This document shows, piece after piece, positions 1 to 6,731 of a stretch of 7,185 nt of DNA (its first letter is position 1; the number at the start of each line of letters is the position of its first letter). The stretch covers positions 1 through 7,185 of the forward strand of contig JAKAOC010000111.1 in assembly GCA_021823385.1 (NCBI GenBank), read 5' to 3'. A program made the translations under genes and the position numbers. The stretch is from Actinomycetes bacterium (lineage in GTDB: Bacteria; Actinomycetota; Acidimicrobiia; Acidimicrobiales; Acidimicrobiaceae). Below the pieces are notes generated by a model. It saw only the letters and a program-made list of their open reading frames with translations, was not told the origin of the DNA and made no database searches.

Positions 1-1
1 G

Positions 2-541
2 TATCCGTGCGAATTGAATTTCGAGGAGGTACGGGTACCGGCAGCGAACCTGCTGGGAGAGCGCGGGCAGGGATTCGCCTTTGCCCAGCGGTGGCTTGTT
101 CACGGACGGGTCCCGTATGCCGCCGCGACGGTGGGCATCGGGCAGGCCGCGCTGCGCCTGGCGATCGAGCACGCCAACAACCGCGAGACTTTCGGCGGTC
201 TCCTAGCCGACAAGCAGGCCATCCAATGGATGATTGCCGATTCCGAGATTGAGCTGCGTGCGGCGAGGCTGCTGGTCTACCAGGCCGCCTGGAAGGCCGA
301 CCTGGGTCTCGACTTCAAGACGGACGCCTCCATTGCCAAGGTGTATGCCACCGAGACGGCCGGCCGCGTCGTGGACAGGTGCATCCAGATTCTGGGTGGC
401 TTGGGCGTATCGAAGGAGATGCCCACCGAGCGGTGGTACAGGGAGCTTCGCATCAAGCGGATCGGCGAAGGTCCCTCCGAAGTTCACCGCCTCGTGGTTG
501 CAAGGGAGATGCTGCGCAGCACCAATGGCTCCGCACGATGA
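2..541 (+). CDS. Acyl-CoA dehydrogenase, C-terminal part (5' end cut by window)
   Basis: This flavoenzyme would oxidise an acyl-CoA to the 2-enoyl-CoA, with FAD in the cytoplasm. The reading frame runs in from the window edge (first full codon at base 2), so about 179 C-terminal residues are seen and the N-terminal domain is missing. The visible part begins at the mid-domain signature ending VRVPAANLLGE. It continues through the helical C-terminal domain, with the FAD-contacting RETFGG motif (nt 191-208), then QILGGLG and a closing IGEGPSEVHR segment. The Glu at nt 467-469 aligns with the catalytic base of SCAD/MCAD-type enzymes (YEGT motif), so the enzyme looks active. GEGP replaces the usual YEGT, which recalls the ACAD10/11-like branch. 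The TTG at 14 is an internal Leu codon, not a start. The stop overlaps the next gene's ATG by 4 nt. Family assignment is secure; the substrate is unknown. Confidence 0.95.
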   Translation, partial: YPCELNFEEVRVPAANLLGERGQGFAFAQRWLVHGRVPYAAATVGIGQAALRLAIEHANNRETFGGLLADKQAIQWMIADSEIELRAARLLVYQAAWKADLGLDFKTDASIAKVYATETAGRVVDRCIQILGGLGVSKEMPTERWYRELRIKRIGEGPSEVHRLVVAREMLRSTNGSAR

Positions 542-1311
542 GCGTCGATCTCGAAGTCGCGGGCGGTGTGGCCACGATTGTCATCAATCGCCCGGAGAGA
601 CTCAATGCTCTCGACGCCGAGGCATACCAGGCGCTTTCGGACGCCTGGGTCCGGGTGCGCGATGACGCCGCGATCCGGGTTGCTGTGATCACCGGCGCCG
701 GGGAGAAGTCCTTCTGCGTCGGAGCCGACCTGAAGAGCTTCGTAAACGCGCCGGCTAACCTCTCGGAGTTCTGGCTGACCCAACAGGGCCAGCTGCTTAA
801 CCGCGGTCTTGAGGTCTGGAAGCCCGTAATCGCGGCGGTGAACGGATACTGCCTGGGTGGCGGCATGACGCTTTTGCTCGCCACCGATATGCGTGTCTCT
901 GCCGAGCACGCCACCTTTGGGCTCTCCGAGGTGAAGCGCGGCATAGTCGCGGGCAACGGTGGCACTCAGCGCGTCCTTGCCAACCTCCCCTATCCAATTG
1001 CCATGGAGCTCTTGCTCACCGGTGAGCCCCTGGATGCCGAACAGGCGGCCAGATGGGGGTTGGTCAACCGCGTGGTACCCAGGGAGAAGTTGATGGACGC
1101 GGCCCTGGAGCTCGCCTCCAAGGTGGCGGCCAACGCGCCTCTGGCCGTGCAGGCTTCCAAGGAACTGGCCGTGCGATCCAGGGACATGGATCTGGCCACC
1201 GGCCTCCGGCTCGAGCAGTCGCTCAACCGCCTTTTGCAGTTCACGAGCGACGCGGCTGAGGGCCCGCGAGCCTTTGCGGAGCGCCGCCCACCCGTATTCG
1301 AAGGAGAGTAG
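538..1311 (+). CDS. Enoyl-CoA hydratase/isomerase (crotonase family)
   Basis: This 257-residue crotonase-fold protein has the usual family length and probably hydrates or isomerises the enoyl-CoA made by the dehydrogenase upstream. The oxyanion-hole elements are present: GADLK at residues 62-66 and NGYCLGGG at 102-109. Glu131 (in LSEV) matches rat mitochondrial Glu164. The rat Glu144 position, exactly 20 residues earlier, is Thr111 (GGGMT), so only one of the two hydratase glutamates is present. The GNGGTQR loop lies at 139-145 and AMELLLTG at 155-162. The frame is open from 379, but homology begins at MSVDLEV. The ATG at 538 overlaps the previous stop as ATGA, so I chose that start; it has no good Shine-Dalgarno sequence and probably depends on coupled translation. 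Hydratase, isomerase and other crotonase chemistries remain open. Confidence 0.94.
   Translation: MSVDLEVAGGVATIVINRPERLNALDAEAYQALSDAWVRVRDDAAIRVAVITGAGEKSFCVGADLKSFVNAPANLSEFWLTQQGQLLNRGLEVWKPVIAAVNGYCLGGGMTLLLATDMRVSAEHATFGLSEVKRGIVAGNGGTQRVLANLPYPIAMELLLTGEPLDAEQAARWGLVNRVVPREKLMDAALELASKVAANAPLAVQASKELAVRSRDMDLATGLRLEQSLNRLLQFTSDAAEGPRAFAERRPPVFEGE
1301..1306 (+). promoter_or_regulatory. Ribosome binding site of the CoA transferase
   Basis: AAGGAG lies inside the last codons of the crotonase gene, 5 nt before the ATG at 1312, which directly follows the TAG stop. It supports that start. Confidence 0.7.
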
Positions 1312-2508
1312 ATGACGGCCGGCCCCTTGGATGGCCTGACGGTACTTGACCTTGGCCAGATCTACAATGGCGGCTACGCCGGGCTTCTGCTGGCTTTGGG
1401 CGGTGCGCAGGTGGTGAAGGTCGAGCCCTTGGGCGGGGAAAACCTGCGCAGGCGCGGGACCGTGGGCGGAGCTGGCTATCCCTTTGTCATGCTGAACAGC
1501 AACAAGGACGGCATCACCCTCAACCTCAAGCACCCCAAGGGCAAAGAGCTCTTCCTAGAGCTGGTCGCCAAGGCCGACGTGGTGCTGGAGAACTTCACCC
1601 CCGGAACGATGGACTCCCTTGGGCTGGGGCCTTCCCGCCTGCATGAAGTCAATCCACGACTGGTCTACGCGTCGAGCTCTGGTTTCGGGCGAGGGGGTCC
1701 CTACAGCGAGTACGCCGCCATGGACCTTACCGTGCAGGCGATAGCCGGCATCATGAGCACGACCGGCTTCCCGGACCGCCCCCCCGTGAAGGCCGGGCCG
1801 GCAGTTTGCGACTTCTCGGCGGGCATCCATCTCTACGCCGGCATCGTTACCGCCTTGTATCAGCGGGAGCGCACCGGGCGCGGGGAGGTGGTGGAGGTCA
1901 CCATGCAGGAGTCGATCTATCCATCGCTCATGTCGAGCCTCGGGCTCCTCTTCGGCTCGGGGGGAGGAAGCATTCCGGAACGGACGGGCAACCGCCATTC
2001 CGGCCTTGCCGAGTCGCCTTACAATGTTTACCCGGCCTCCGATGGGCACATTGCGATAATCTGCGTCAGCGAGTTCCATTGGCGCTCTCTTGCCGAAGTG
2101 ATGGGCCGGCCGGAGCTGGCCGATGATCCGAGATTCGCGACGCTGGGCGAGCGGGTGGCGCGGATGGACGAAGTCGACGAGTTGGTGGGCGCCTGGACCA
2201 GCCTCTACAGCCGGGAAGAGGTCATCGAGCGCCTCCGCGGCGGACGTGTGCCGTGCGCGCCCGTGCAGAACTTGCGCGAGGTTGTCGAGGATCCGAACCT
2301 TTGGGCGCGTGGCATGCTGCAGCGAATAGACCACCCTGATTTGGGTGAGGTAATCGCTCCGCACAGCCCGATGCGCTTCGGCGAGGATCCCCGATCCAGT
2401 CTCCGGCCTAGCCCGCGGCTTGGCGAGCACAACGCCAAGATCTTCGGGGAGATGCTCGGGCTCGACCAGGAGGAGATCGAGAAGCTGCAAGCCGAGGAGG
2501 TGATCTGA
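1312..2508 (+). CDS. CaiB/BaiF family (class III) CoA transferase
   Basis: This 398-residue protein, of typical length for the family, would move CoA from an acyl-CoA donor to a free carboxylic acid. The N-terminus carries the family signature (LDGLTVLDLG at 6-15, then GGAQVVKVEP at 30-39). LNSNKDGITLNLKHPKG spans 61-77, and ADVVLENFTPG follows at 88-98. Asp167, in AVCDFSAG, sits where the class III enzymes keep the aspartate that forms the acyl-anhydride and CoA-thioester intermediates (Asp169 in formyl-CoA transferase). The C-terminal domain has the usual YNVYPASDGHIAI (238-250) and RVPCAPVQN (312-320) segments. The protein appears intact. The gene starts with no gap after the crotonase stop. 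Known relatives act on formate/oxalate, carnitine, succinate with aromatic or branched acids, and bile acids. The sequence does not say which applies here; the context favours the same acid that the downstream synthetase handles, or an intermediate of its breakdown. Confidence 0.95.
   Translation: MTAGPLDGLTVLDLGQIYNGGYAGLLLALGGAQVVKVEPLGGENLRRRGTVGGAGYPFVMLNSNKDGITLNLKHPKGKELFLELVAKADVVLENFTPGTMDSLGLGPSRLHEVNPRLVYASSSGFGRGGPYSEYAAMDLTVQAIAGIMSTTGFPDRPPVKAGPAVCDFSAGIHLYAGIVTALYQRERTGRGEVVEVTMQESIYPSLMSSLGLLFGSGGGSIPERTGNRHSGLAESPYNVYPASDGHIAIICVSEFHWRSLAEVMGRPELADDPRFATLGERVARMDEVDELVGAWTSLYSREEVIERLRGGRVPCAPVQNLREVVEDPNLWARGMLQRIDHPDLGEVIAPHSPMRFGEDPRSSLRPSPRLGEHNAKIFGEMLGLDQEEIEKLQAEEVI
2495..2505 (+). 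promoter_or_regulatory. Extended Shine-Dalgarno of the thiolase-fold gene
   Basis: AGGAGGTGATC is complementary over 11 nt to the conserved 3' tail of bacterial 16S rRNA. The AGGAGG core ends 8 nt before the GTG at 2509. It overlaps the last codons of the CoA transferase and decides the GTG start of the next gene. Confidence 0.75.
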
Positions 2509-3639
2509 GTGAGCCTGAGAGGAACCGCTGTGATTGCGGGCATCGGCCAGACGGAGTATGGAAAGTTGCCAGGCCGAAACCCCCTCTCTCTCAACGTGGA
2601 GGCATGCCGAAAGGCGCTGGCCGACGCGGGCATCGAGAAGGATGTGGTGGACGGGCTCTTTGTGAAGTACCCAACTTCCACCTTTCACAGCATGTACGGC
2701 CAGACTGTGGCCGAGGCCCTGGGGATCCAGCCGGCCATTGGGGGCGTCTGGGACCAAGGCGGAGCGGCAAATGCCAGCATGATCGGCTTCGCCGTCATGG
2801 CGATTGAGGCCGGCCAGTGCGACGTAGCCCTGGTGACCTTCGCTGACAACCCGCGCACCGGGACCCGGCAGGCCTACCAGCGTGGTTGGGGTGACGATGC
2901 CGTTTACGGCTGGTTCGGGACCCCGGCAGGCTACGCGATGATCGCGCAGCGGCACATGCAACAGTTCGGAACGACGAGCGAACAGCTTGGAGCCATCGCA
3001 GTCGCCTGCCGTAAGCACGGTGCCGCCAATCCTGGTGCACAGCTGCGCAACCCGATCACCATCGCCGACCATCAGGCCTCACGCTGGATCGTCGAGCCTC
3101 TGCGCCGAGACGACTGCTGTCTTGTCTCCGACGGCGGGGCTGCCGCGGTTGTCATGAGTGCCGAGCGGGCAGAGGAACTAGGCGTAGCTGATCCAGTGCC
3201 CATCCTCGGATTCGGACAGGGGCAGACCTCCTGGGAAGTTGCGCAGCGCCCGGACCTCACATCCACCGCCGCAGCTGTCTCGGCCTCCAAGGCCTTCGCG
3301 ATGGCTGGGCTGGGGCCAAAGGACATCGACGTTGCCGAGATCTACGACTGCTTCACCATCACCGTGCTCCTCACTCTGGAGGATTACGGCTTCTGTGCCA
3401 AGGGCGAAGGTGGGAAGTTCGTCGAGGATGGCGCACTTGAGCTGGGCGGCGCACTGCCGCTCAACACGGCAGGCGGCCTGCTCTCGGAGACCGGAATGCC
3501 GGGCATGCAGCTGGTTCTGGAAGCGGTGCGTCAGATACGCGGCACCGCGGTGACGCAGGTGCCCAAGGCCAGAACCGCGATCGTGAGCAATCAGGGGGGA
3601 ATCATGCACACCCACTCGACCCTCATCCTCGGCCGATGA
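2509..3639 (+). CDS. Thiolase-fold protein, SCP-x/Ltp2-like (lipid-transfer-type), lacking classical thiolase catalytic residues
   Basis: This 376-residue thiolase-fold protein starts at GTG 2509, directly after the CoA transferase stop. Its N-terminus (GTAVIAGIGQTEYGK, 5-19), the RWIVEPLRRDDCC segment (192-204), EIYDCFT (277-283), EDYGFCAKGEGG (291-302) and the NTAGG and SNQGG segments mark the non-specific lipid-transfer thiolase branch. The nucleophilic Cys position of classical thiolases falls at Gly85 (QGGAANAS). The GHP histidine is lost: residues 319-334 contain no His. The C-terminal CxG Cys is replaced in SNQGG (360-364). This makes ordinary thiolysis unlikely. The branch includes Ltp2, a retro-aldolase of steroid side-chain breakdown that works with a DUF35 partner, and a DUF35 gene overlaps this one by 4 nt. 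Tyr279 matches one Ltp2 catalytic Tyr; the other position seems to be Gly329. I infer a C-C cleaving or lyase role on a beta-hydroxy or beta-keto acyl-CoA. A 'probable acetyl-CoA acetyltransferase' label would be too specific. Confidence 0.9.
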   Translation: MSLRGTAVIAGIGQTEYGKLPGRNPLSLNVEACRKALADAGIEKDVVDGLFVKYPTSTFHSMYGQTVAEALGIQPAIGGVWDQGGAANASMIGFAVMAIEAGQCDVALVTFADNPRTGTRQAYQRGWGDDAVYGWFGTPAGYAMIAQRHMQQFGTTSEQLGAIAVACRKHGAANPGAQLRNPITIADHQASRWIVEPLRRDDCCLVSDGGAAAVVMSAERAEELGVADPVPILGFGQGQTSWEVAQRPDLTSTAAAVSASKAFAMAGLGPKDIDVAEIYDCFTITVLLTLEDYGFCAKGEGGKFVEDGALELGGALPLNTAGGLLSETGMPGMQLVLEAVRQIRGTAVTQVPKARTAIVSNQGGIMHTHSTLILGR

Positions 3640-4046
3640 CCACGCGACCGGAACCGGAAATTGACGAGCGCAACCGGGAGTACTGGGCGGCCTTGGAAGA
3701 GGGGGTGCTTAAGTACCAGCGCTGCCTCGGCTGCGGCAATGCCTGGCTACCCATCCGTTCTGAGTGCCCCAGGTGCCTGGAGGCCAACTGGACGATGGTG
3801 CCGAGTTCGGGGAGGGGCCGGCTGATCTCCTGGGTGGTCTACCACACCAGCTACCACCCGTACTTCGAGGACAAGCTGCCCTACGCGGTGGCGGTGGTCC
3901 AGTTGGAGGAAGGCCCACGGTTGATAGCCAGCCTGGTCGACGAGCCCTCCGAGCTGAGGATCGACCAGCGGATGGTGCTTAGCGTCCAGCGTGATGACGG
4001 CCGCGCGCGAGCCGCGTTCGCGGTCGATAGAGACTACGCACGGTGA
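3636..4046 (+). CDS. DUF35 zinc-ribbon/OB-fold protein, likely partner of the thiolase-fold protein
   Basis: This 136-residue protein has the two-part DUF35 layout. A leading helix (residues 10-27, ERNREYWAAL) is followed by a rubredoxin-like zinc ribbon with Cys30, Cys33, Cys44 and Cys47. An OB-fold then runs from about residue 58 to the end (GRLISWVVYHTSYHP, later YAVAVVQLEEGPRLIASL). DUF35 proteins are usually encoded next to thiolase-fold or HMG-CoA-synthase-like proteins. In the Ltp2 and archaeal thiolase complexes the partner helps shape the acyl-CoA site and allows assembly. All four Cys ligands are present, so the ribbon should bind zinc. The ATG overlaps the upstream stop as ATGA, which suits 1:1 translation of a complex. 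It has no catalytic residues of its own that I can identify. It stands alone here and is not fused to a MaoC hydratase domain as in ChsH2. Confidence 0.93.
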   Translation: MTTRPEPEIDERNREYWAALEEGVLKYQRCLGCGNAWLPIRSECPRCLEANWTMVPSSGRGRLISWVVYHTSYHPYFEDKLPYAVAVVQLEEGPRLIASLVDEPSELRIDQRMVLSVQRDDGRARAAFAVDRDYAR

Positions 4047-5731
4047 GTTCGGTGCGGGAGTCCGAAGCTTCCAGCTGGACCAACCTTTACCCACCCGGAC
4101 TGGAGAATCCGATCCGGAGTGAGGGGCAGACAGGCCTGTCCTTATTTGACGTGACTTGCGCGCGCCAGCCCGAAGCGCCATGCATCCACTACCTGGACTC
4201 TACCCTGAGCTGGAGTGAAATCGACGCACAGTCCCGAAAGGTGGCCGCATGGCTGCTTGGCCAGGGGATGATACCGGGGGATCGGGTGGCGCTTTGGACG
4301 CAAAACGTCCCCGAGTTCGTTTGCGCCATGCTTGGCTCCTGGAGGACGGGTTGCTCGGTTGTGCCCCTCAATCCGATGCTGCGTGAGCGGGAACTGCTGC
4401 ATCAACTCAACGACAGCGGTGCCCTTGCGCTCTTCGCCGAAGGCGAGCTCTTGGCGACAATTGATTCGGGCGAGGTTATCGGCCATTCCCAGCTGAGAGC
4501 ACTGTGCGCTGTGGGCGAAGCGGTCGAGGCATCGGCGGGGGTGGCCGAGGTTCCTGTCTCCCCCTATCAGGAGGTCATGTTCGCCGATGCCTCGACCGCT
4601 TCGCTCGATCACCTTGCCCCTGCCCCCCGGGACGCGGCGCTACTGGTCTATACCTCTGGAACCACCGGACTCCCTAAGGCAGCCGTGATCAGCCACGCCA
4701 ACATCAGCCATAACGCGCATGTATTCAGGACCTGGGCTGAGCTAGGGGCCGGGGATGTGATTCTCGGAGGCGCTCCACTCTTCCATATCACCGGCATGAT
4801 GGCAGGAATCTGCGCGAGCTTTGCGAGCGGCTGCCCGCTTGTGCTCTTCTACAGGTTCCGTGCTGAGCAATGCCTGCAGATGATCGAGCAGTGGCGAGCG
4901 ACCTTCACTGTTCTCCCCTCGACAGCGCTAAGAGCGCTACTTGACTCCGCGGAGCTGGGAACGCGTGAAGTTTTCACCCTTACCAAGTGCTATAGCGGTG
5001 GAGCGCCGATACCTGCGGCTTTGGCCGATGAGTGGCGCCAGAGGGCCGGAAATCCCGTCTACAGCGTCTATGGCCTCACCGAGACAACCTCGCCATCCCA
5101 TGCCGCCCCATTCGGGCGCGACGTGATGGTGGACGACCAGAGCGGGATGCTCTCGGTCGGCATCCCTGTCCAGGACACCAGCTGCAAGGTTGTCGACGAG
5201 AATGGCATCGAGGTGCCGCACGGGCAGATGGGGGAGCTCTGGATCAAGGGTCCGGGGGTCATCTCCTCCTACTGGATGAACTCCGAGGCGACCCGATTTG
5301 CGTTCGCGGCCGGTTACCTGAAAACGGGGGACGTTGGTTACCGCGACGATCGGGGCTGGTTCTACGTGGTGGATCGGATCAAGGACATGATCAATGCCTC
5401 CGGTTTCAAAGTCTGGCCGCGAGAGATCGAAGAGTTCCTTCTGGCCCATCCGTCAGTGGCCGAGGCTGCTGTGGTCGGCGTGCCGGACGCCTACCGAGGT
5501 GAGACGGTCAAGGCCTTTGTGAGACTTAGAGAAGGCCACTTGCTCTCCGAGGAGGAGCTGATCGAGTGGTGCAGGAGCCAGATGGCGGCCTACAAGTATC
5601 CTCGGCAGGTCGAATTTGTCGCCGCGCTGCCCAAGACCGCCAGCGGCAAGGTGCTGCGGCGCGAACTGCGCGCGCAGGCGCCCACTGGCGCCGCGGGCGA
5701 TTCCGACCATGGGGATGCCGATCGTGCTTAG
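4043..5731 (+). CDS. Acyl-CoA synthetase, AMP-binding (ANL superfamily)
   Basis: This 562-residue ligase would activate a carboxylic acid through an acyl-adenylate to the acyl-CoA, using ATP and CoA. The phosphate-binding loop is YTSGTTGLPK (203-212), followed by the A4-region segment APLFHITGM (244-252) and the A5 motif YGLTETT (343-349). The A7 motif TGD (428-430) comes next, then DRIKD with Arg445, NASGFKVWPREIE (451-463) in the hinge and C-terminal domain, and the A10 motif PKTASGK with the catalytic Lys536. Every core motif is intact. The start is taken as GTG 4043, which makes a GTGA overlap with the DUF35 stop; GTG 4052 is an alternative. Neither has a clear Shine-Dalgarno. Resemblance is to medium/long-chain fatty-acid, cyclohexanecarboxylate and crotonobetaine-type ligases, but the acyl pocket gives me no reliable substrate. 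Confidence 0.95.
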   Translation: MSSVRESEASSWTNLYPPGLENPIRSEGQTGLSLFDVTCARQPEAPCIHYLDSTLSWSEIDAQSRKVAAWLLGQGMIPGDRVALWTQNVPEFVCAMLGSWRTGCSVVPLNPMLRERELLHQLNDSGALALFAEGELLATIDSGEVIGHSQLRALCAVGEAVEASAGVAEVPVSPYQEVMFADASTASLDHLAPAPRDAALLVYTSGTTGLPKAAVISHANISHNAHVFRTWAELGAGDVILGGAPLFHITGMMAGICASFASGCPLVLFYRFRAEQCLQMIEQWRATFTVLPSTALRALLDSAELGTREVFTLTKCYSGGAPIPAALADEWRQRAGNPVYSVYGLTETTSPSHAAPFGRDVMVDDQSGMLSVGIPVQDTSCKVVDENGIEVPHGQMGELWIKGPGVISSYWMNSEATRFAFAAGYLKTGDVGYRDDRGWFYVVDRIKDMINASGFKVWPREIEEFLLAHPSVAEAAVVGVPDAYRGETVKAFVRLREGHLLSEEELIEWCRSQMAAYKYPRQVEFVAALPKTASGKVLRRELRAQAPTGAAGDSDHGDADRA

Positions 5732-6707
5732 TTGGCAGGTGATAAGGCTGGGAAGGCCTGGCGACGCGCTGGAGCTCCGAGAGGTGCCCGAGCCCAAGGT
5801 GCCTGAGAATGGGGTGCTCGTCCAAGTGGAGGCCGCCGGCGTCAACTTTCCTGACCTCCTCATGTGCGGGGGGAAGTATCAGGAGAGACCCCAGATCCCG
5901 TTCACGCCGGGCCTTGAGCTGGCCGGCCGCGTTGTCGCCGCTCCGGAGCGTTATGGGGAGATGTTGGGGGAGCGCGTTGCCGGGCTTACCTCCATGCCGA
6001 GTGGCGCCTTCTCCGAGGTGGTGCCGATTTCCGTCGCCGACGTGCTGCGGATCCCGGAATCGATGGATTTCGAAGTTGCGGCGGCCATGCCGATTACCTA
6101 TCACACCGCTCACGTTGCGCTGCATCGGCGAGCCGGCCTGAAATCCGGCGAAACGCTGCTGGTGCATGGCGGCGCCGGCGGCGTGGGCTCGGCCGCCATA
6201 CAGATTGGTCGGGCGGCCGGGGCCTTCGTGATCGCGACCGCCACCGGCGTCGTCCGCGCACGCGCCTGCAGCGAGTTGGGGGCGAATTTGGCCTTGGATC
6301 TGGATCGGGCCGACGTCGTTGAGGCGGTGAAAGACGCCACCGCCGGTCGGGGTGCAGACGTTGTCTTCGACCCGGTCGGCGGCGAGCTCTTTCGCTTGTC
6401 CCAGAAGTGCATCGCCTTCGAGGGCAGGATCCTCACCATAGGCTTCTCCTCGGGAGAGATACCCAATGCCGCCGCCAATCACGTGCTGCTCAAGAACTAC
6501 TCGCTGGTTGGCCTGCACTGGGGGCTCTACAGGAAAGTTGCGCCCGAGGTGGTGGCGAGCACCCAGACGCTGCTGGGAGAGCTCTTCACCCGAGGGCTGA
6601 TCAAGCCGCACATCGGAGCTTCCTTCGAATTCTCGCGCGTCCCCGAGGCAATCGGGGTATTGGAATCCCGTTCAGTGGTGGGCAAAGTGGTGGTTGGCCG
6701 GAGCTGA
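5724..6707 (+). CDS. Zinc-independent medium-chain reductase, NADPH:quinone oxidoreductase (QOR) type
   Basis: This MDR protein of about 327 residues would transfer hydride from NADPH to a quinone or an activated C=C bond of an enone or enoyl thioester. The GroES-like N-terminal domain carries AAGVNFPDLLMCGGKY (37-52) and PFTPGLELAG (59-68). The Rossmann domain has the dinucleotide loop HGGAGGVGSAAIQ (148-160), later VVFDPVGG (213-220). The Cys/His ligands of the catalytic and structural zinc sites of alcohol dehydrogenases are missing, as expected for QOR. The start is uncertain. GTG 5724 gives VLSWQV, which aligns with the usual family start, has GGGGAT about 7 nt upstream, and overlaps the synthetase stop by 8 nt. 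ATG 5715 and ATG 5709 are in-frame alternatives that add 3 or 5 residues. The operon position suggests reduction of an unsaturated acyl-CoA or ketone intermediate, not quinone detoxification; this is inference. Confidence 0.92.
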   Translation: MLSWQVIRLGRPGDALELREVPEPKVPENGVLVQVEAAGVNFPDLLMCGGKYQERPQIPFTPGLELAGRVVAAPERYGEMLGERVAGLTSMPSGAFSEVVPISVADVLRIPESMDFEVAAAMPITYHTAHVALHRRAGLKSGETLLVHGGAGGVGSAAIQIGRAAGAFVIATATGVVRARACSELGANLALDLDRADVVEAVKDATAGRGADVVFDPVGGELFRLSQKCIAFEGRILTIGFSSGEIPNAAANHVLLKNYSLVGLHWGLYRKVAPEVVASTQTLLGELFTRGLIKPHIGASFEFSRVPEAIGVLESRSVVGKVVVGRS

Positions 6708-6710
6708 GAT

Positions 6711-6731
6711 CGGCGGCAAGAGAAGCCGTCG
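6711..6731 (+). terminator. Stem-loop after the reductase gene (possible terminator or processing hairpin)
   Basis: CGGCGGC at 6711-6717 pairs with GCCGTCG at 6725-6731. The stem has 7 bp with one G-U pair around a 7-nt loop (AAGAGAA), starting 4 nt past the stop. No T-run follows, so it is not a classical intrinsic terminator; a weak terminator or mRNA-stabilising hairpin is possible. Confidence 0.35.

Noticed and set aside
22..30. GAGGAGG-like Shine-Dalgarno near the window start
   Set aside because: It lies inside the dehydrogenase coding frame (Glu-Glu-Val) and no start with family homology follows it.
379..537. In-frame 5' extension of the crotonase gene
   Set aside because: The extra residues match no crotonase N-terminus and lie over the end of the dehydrogenase; the ATGA overlap at 538 is the better start.
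484..1533. 349-codon open frame on the - strand
   Set aside because: It covers the crotonase gene antisense and spans gene junctions on the other strand; no domain is seen.
1555..3072. 505-codon open frame on the - strand
   Set aside because: It lies antisense across the CoA transferase and the thiolase-fold gene, both with clear family motifs. Its translation shows no recognisable domain, and long antisense frames are common in GC-rich coding DNA.
5616..5708. Upstream in-frame extension of the reductase
   Set aside because: The added residues (Pro/Arg-rich) are the shadow of the synthetase C-terminus and fit no MDR N-terminus.
5526..6611. 361-codon open frame on the - strand
   Set aside because: It is antisense to the synthetase end and the reductase, has no recognisable domain and is rich in Arg, Gly and His as expected of shadow frames.
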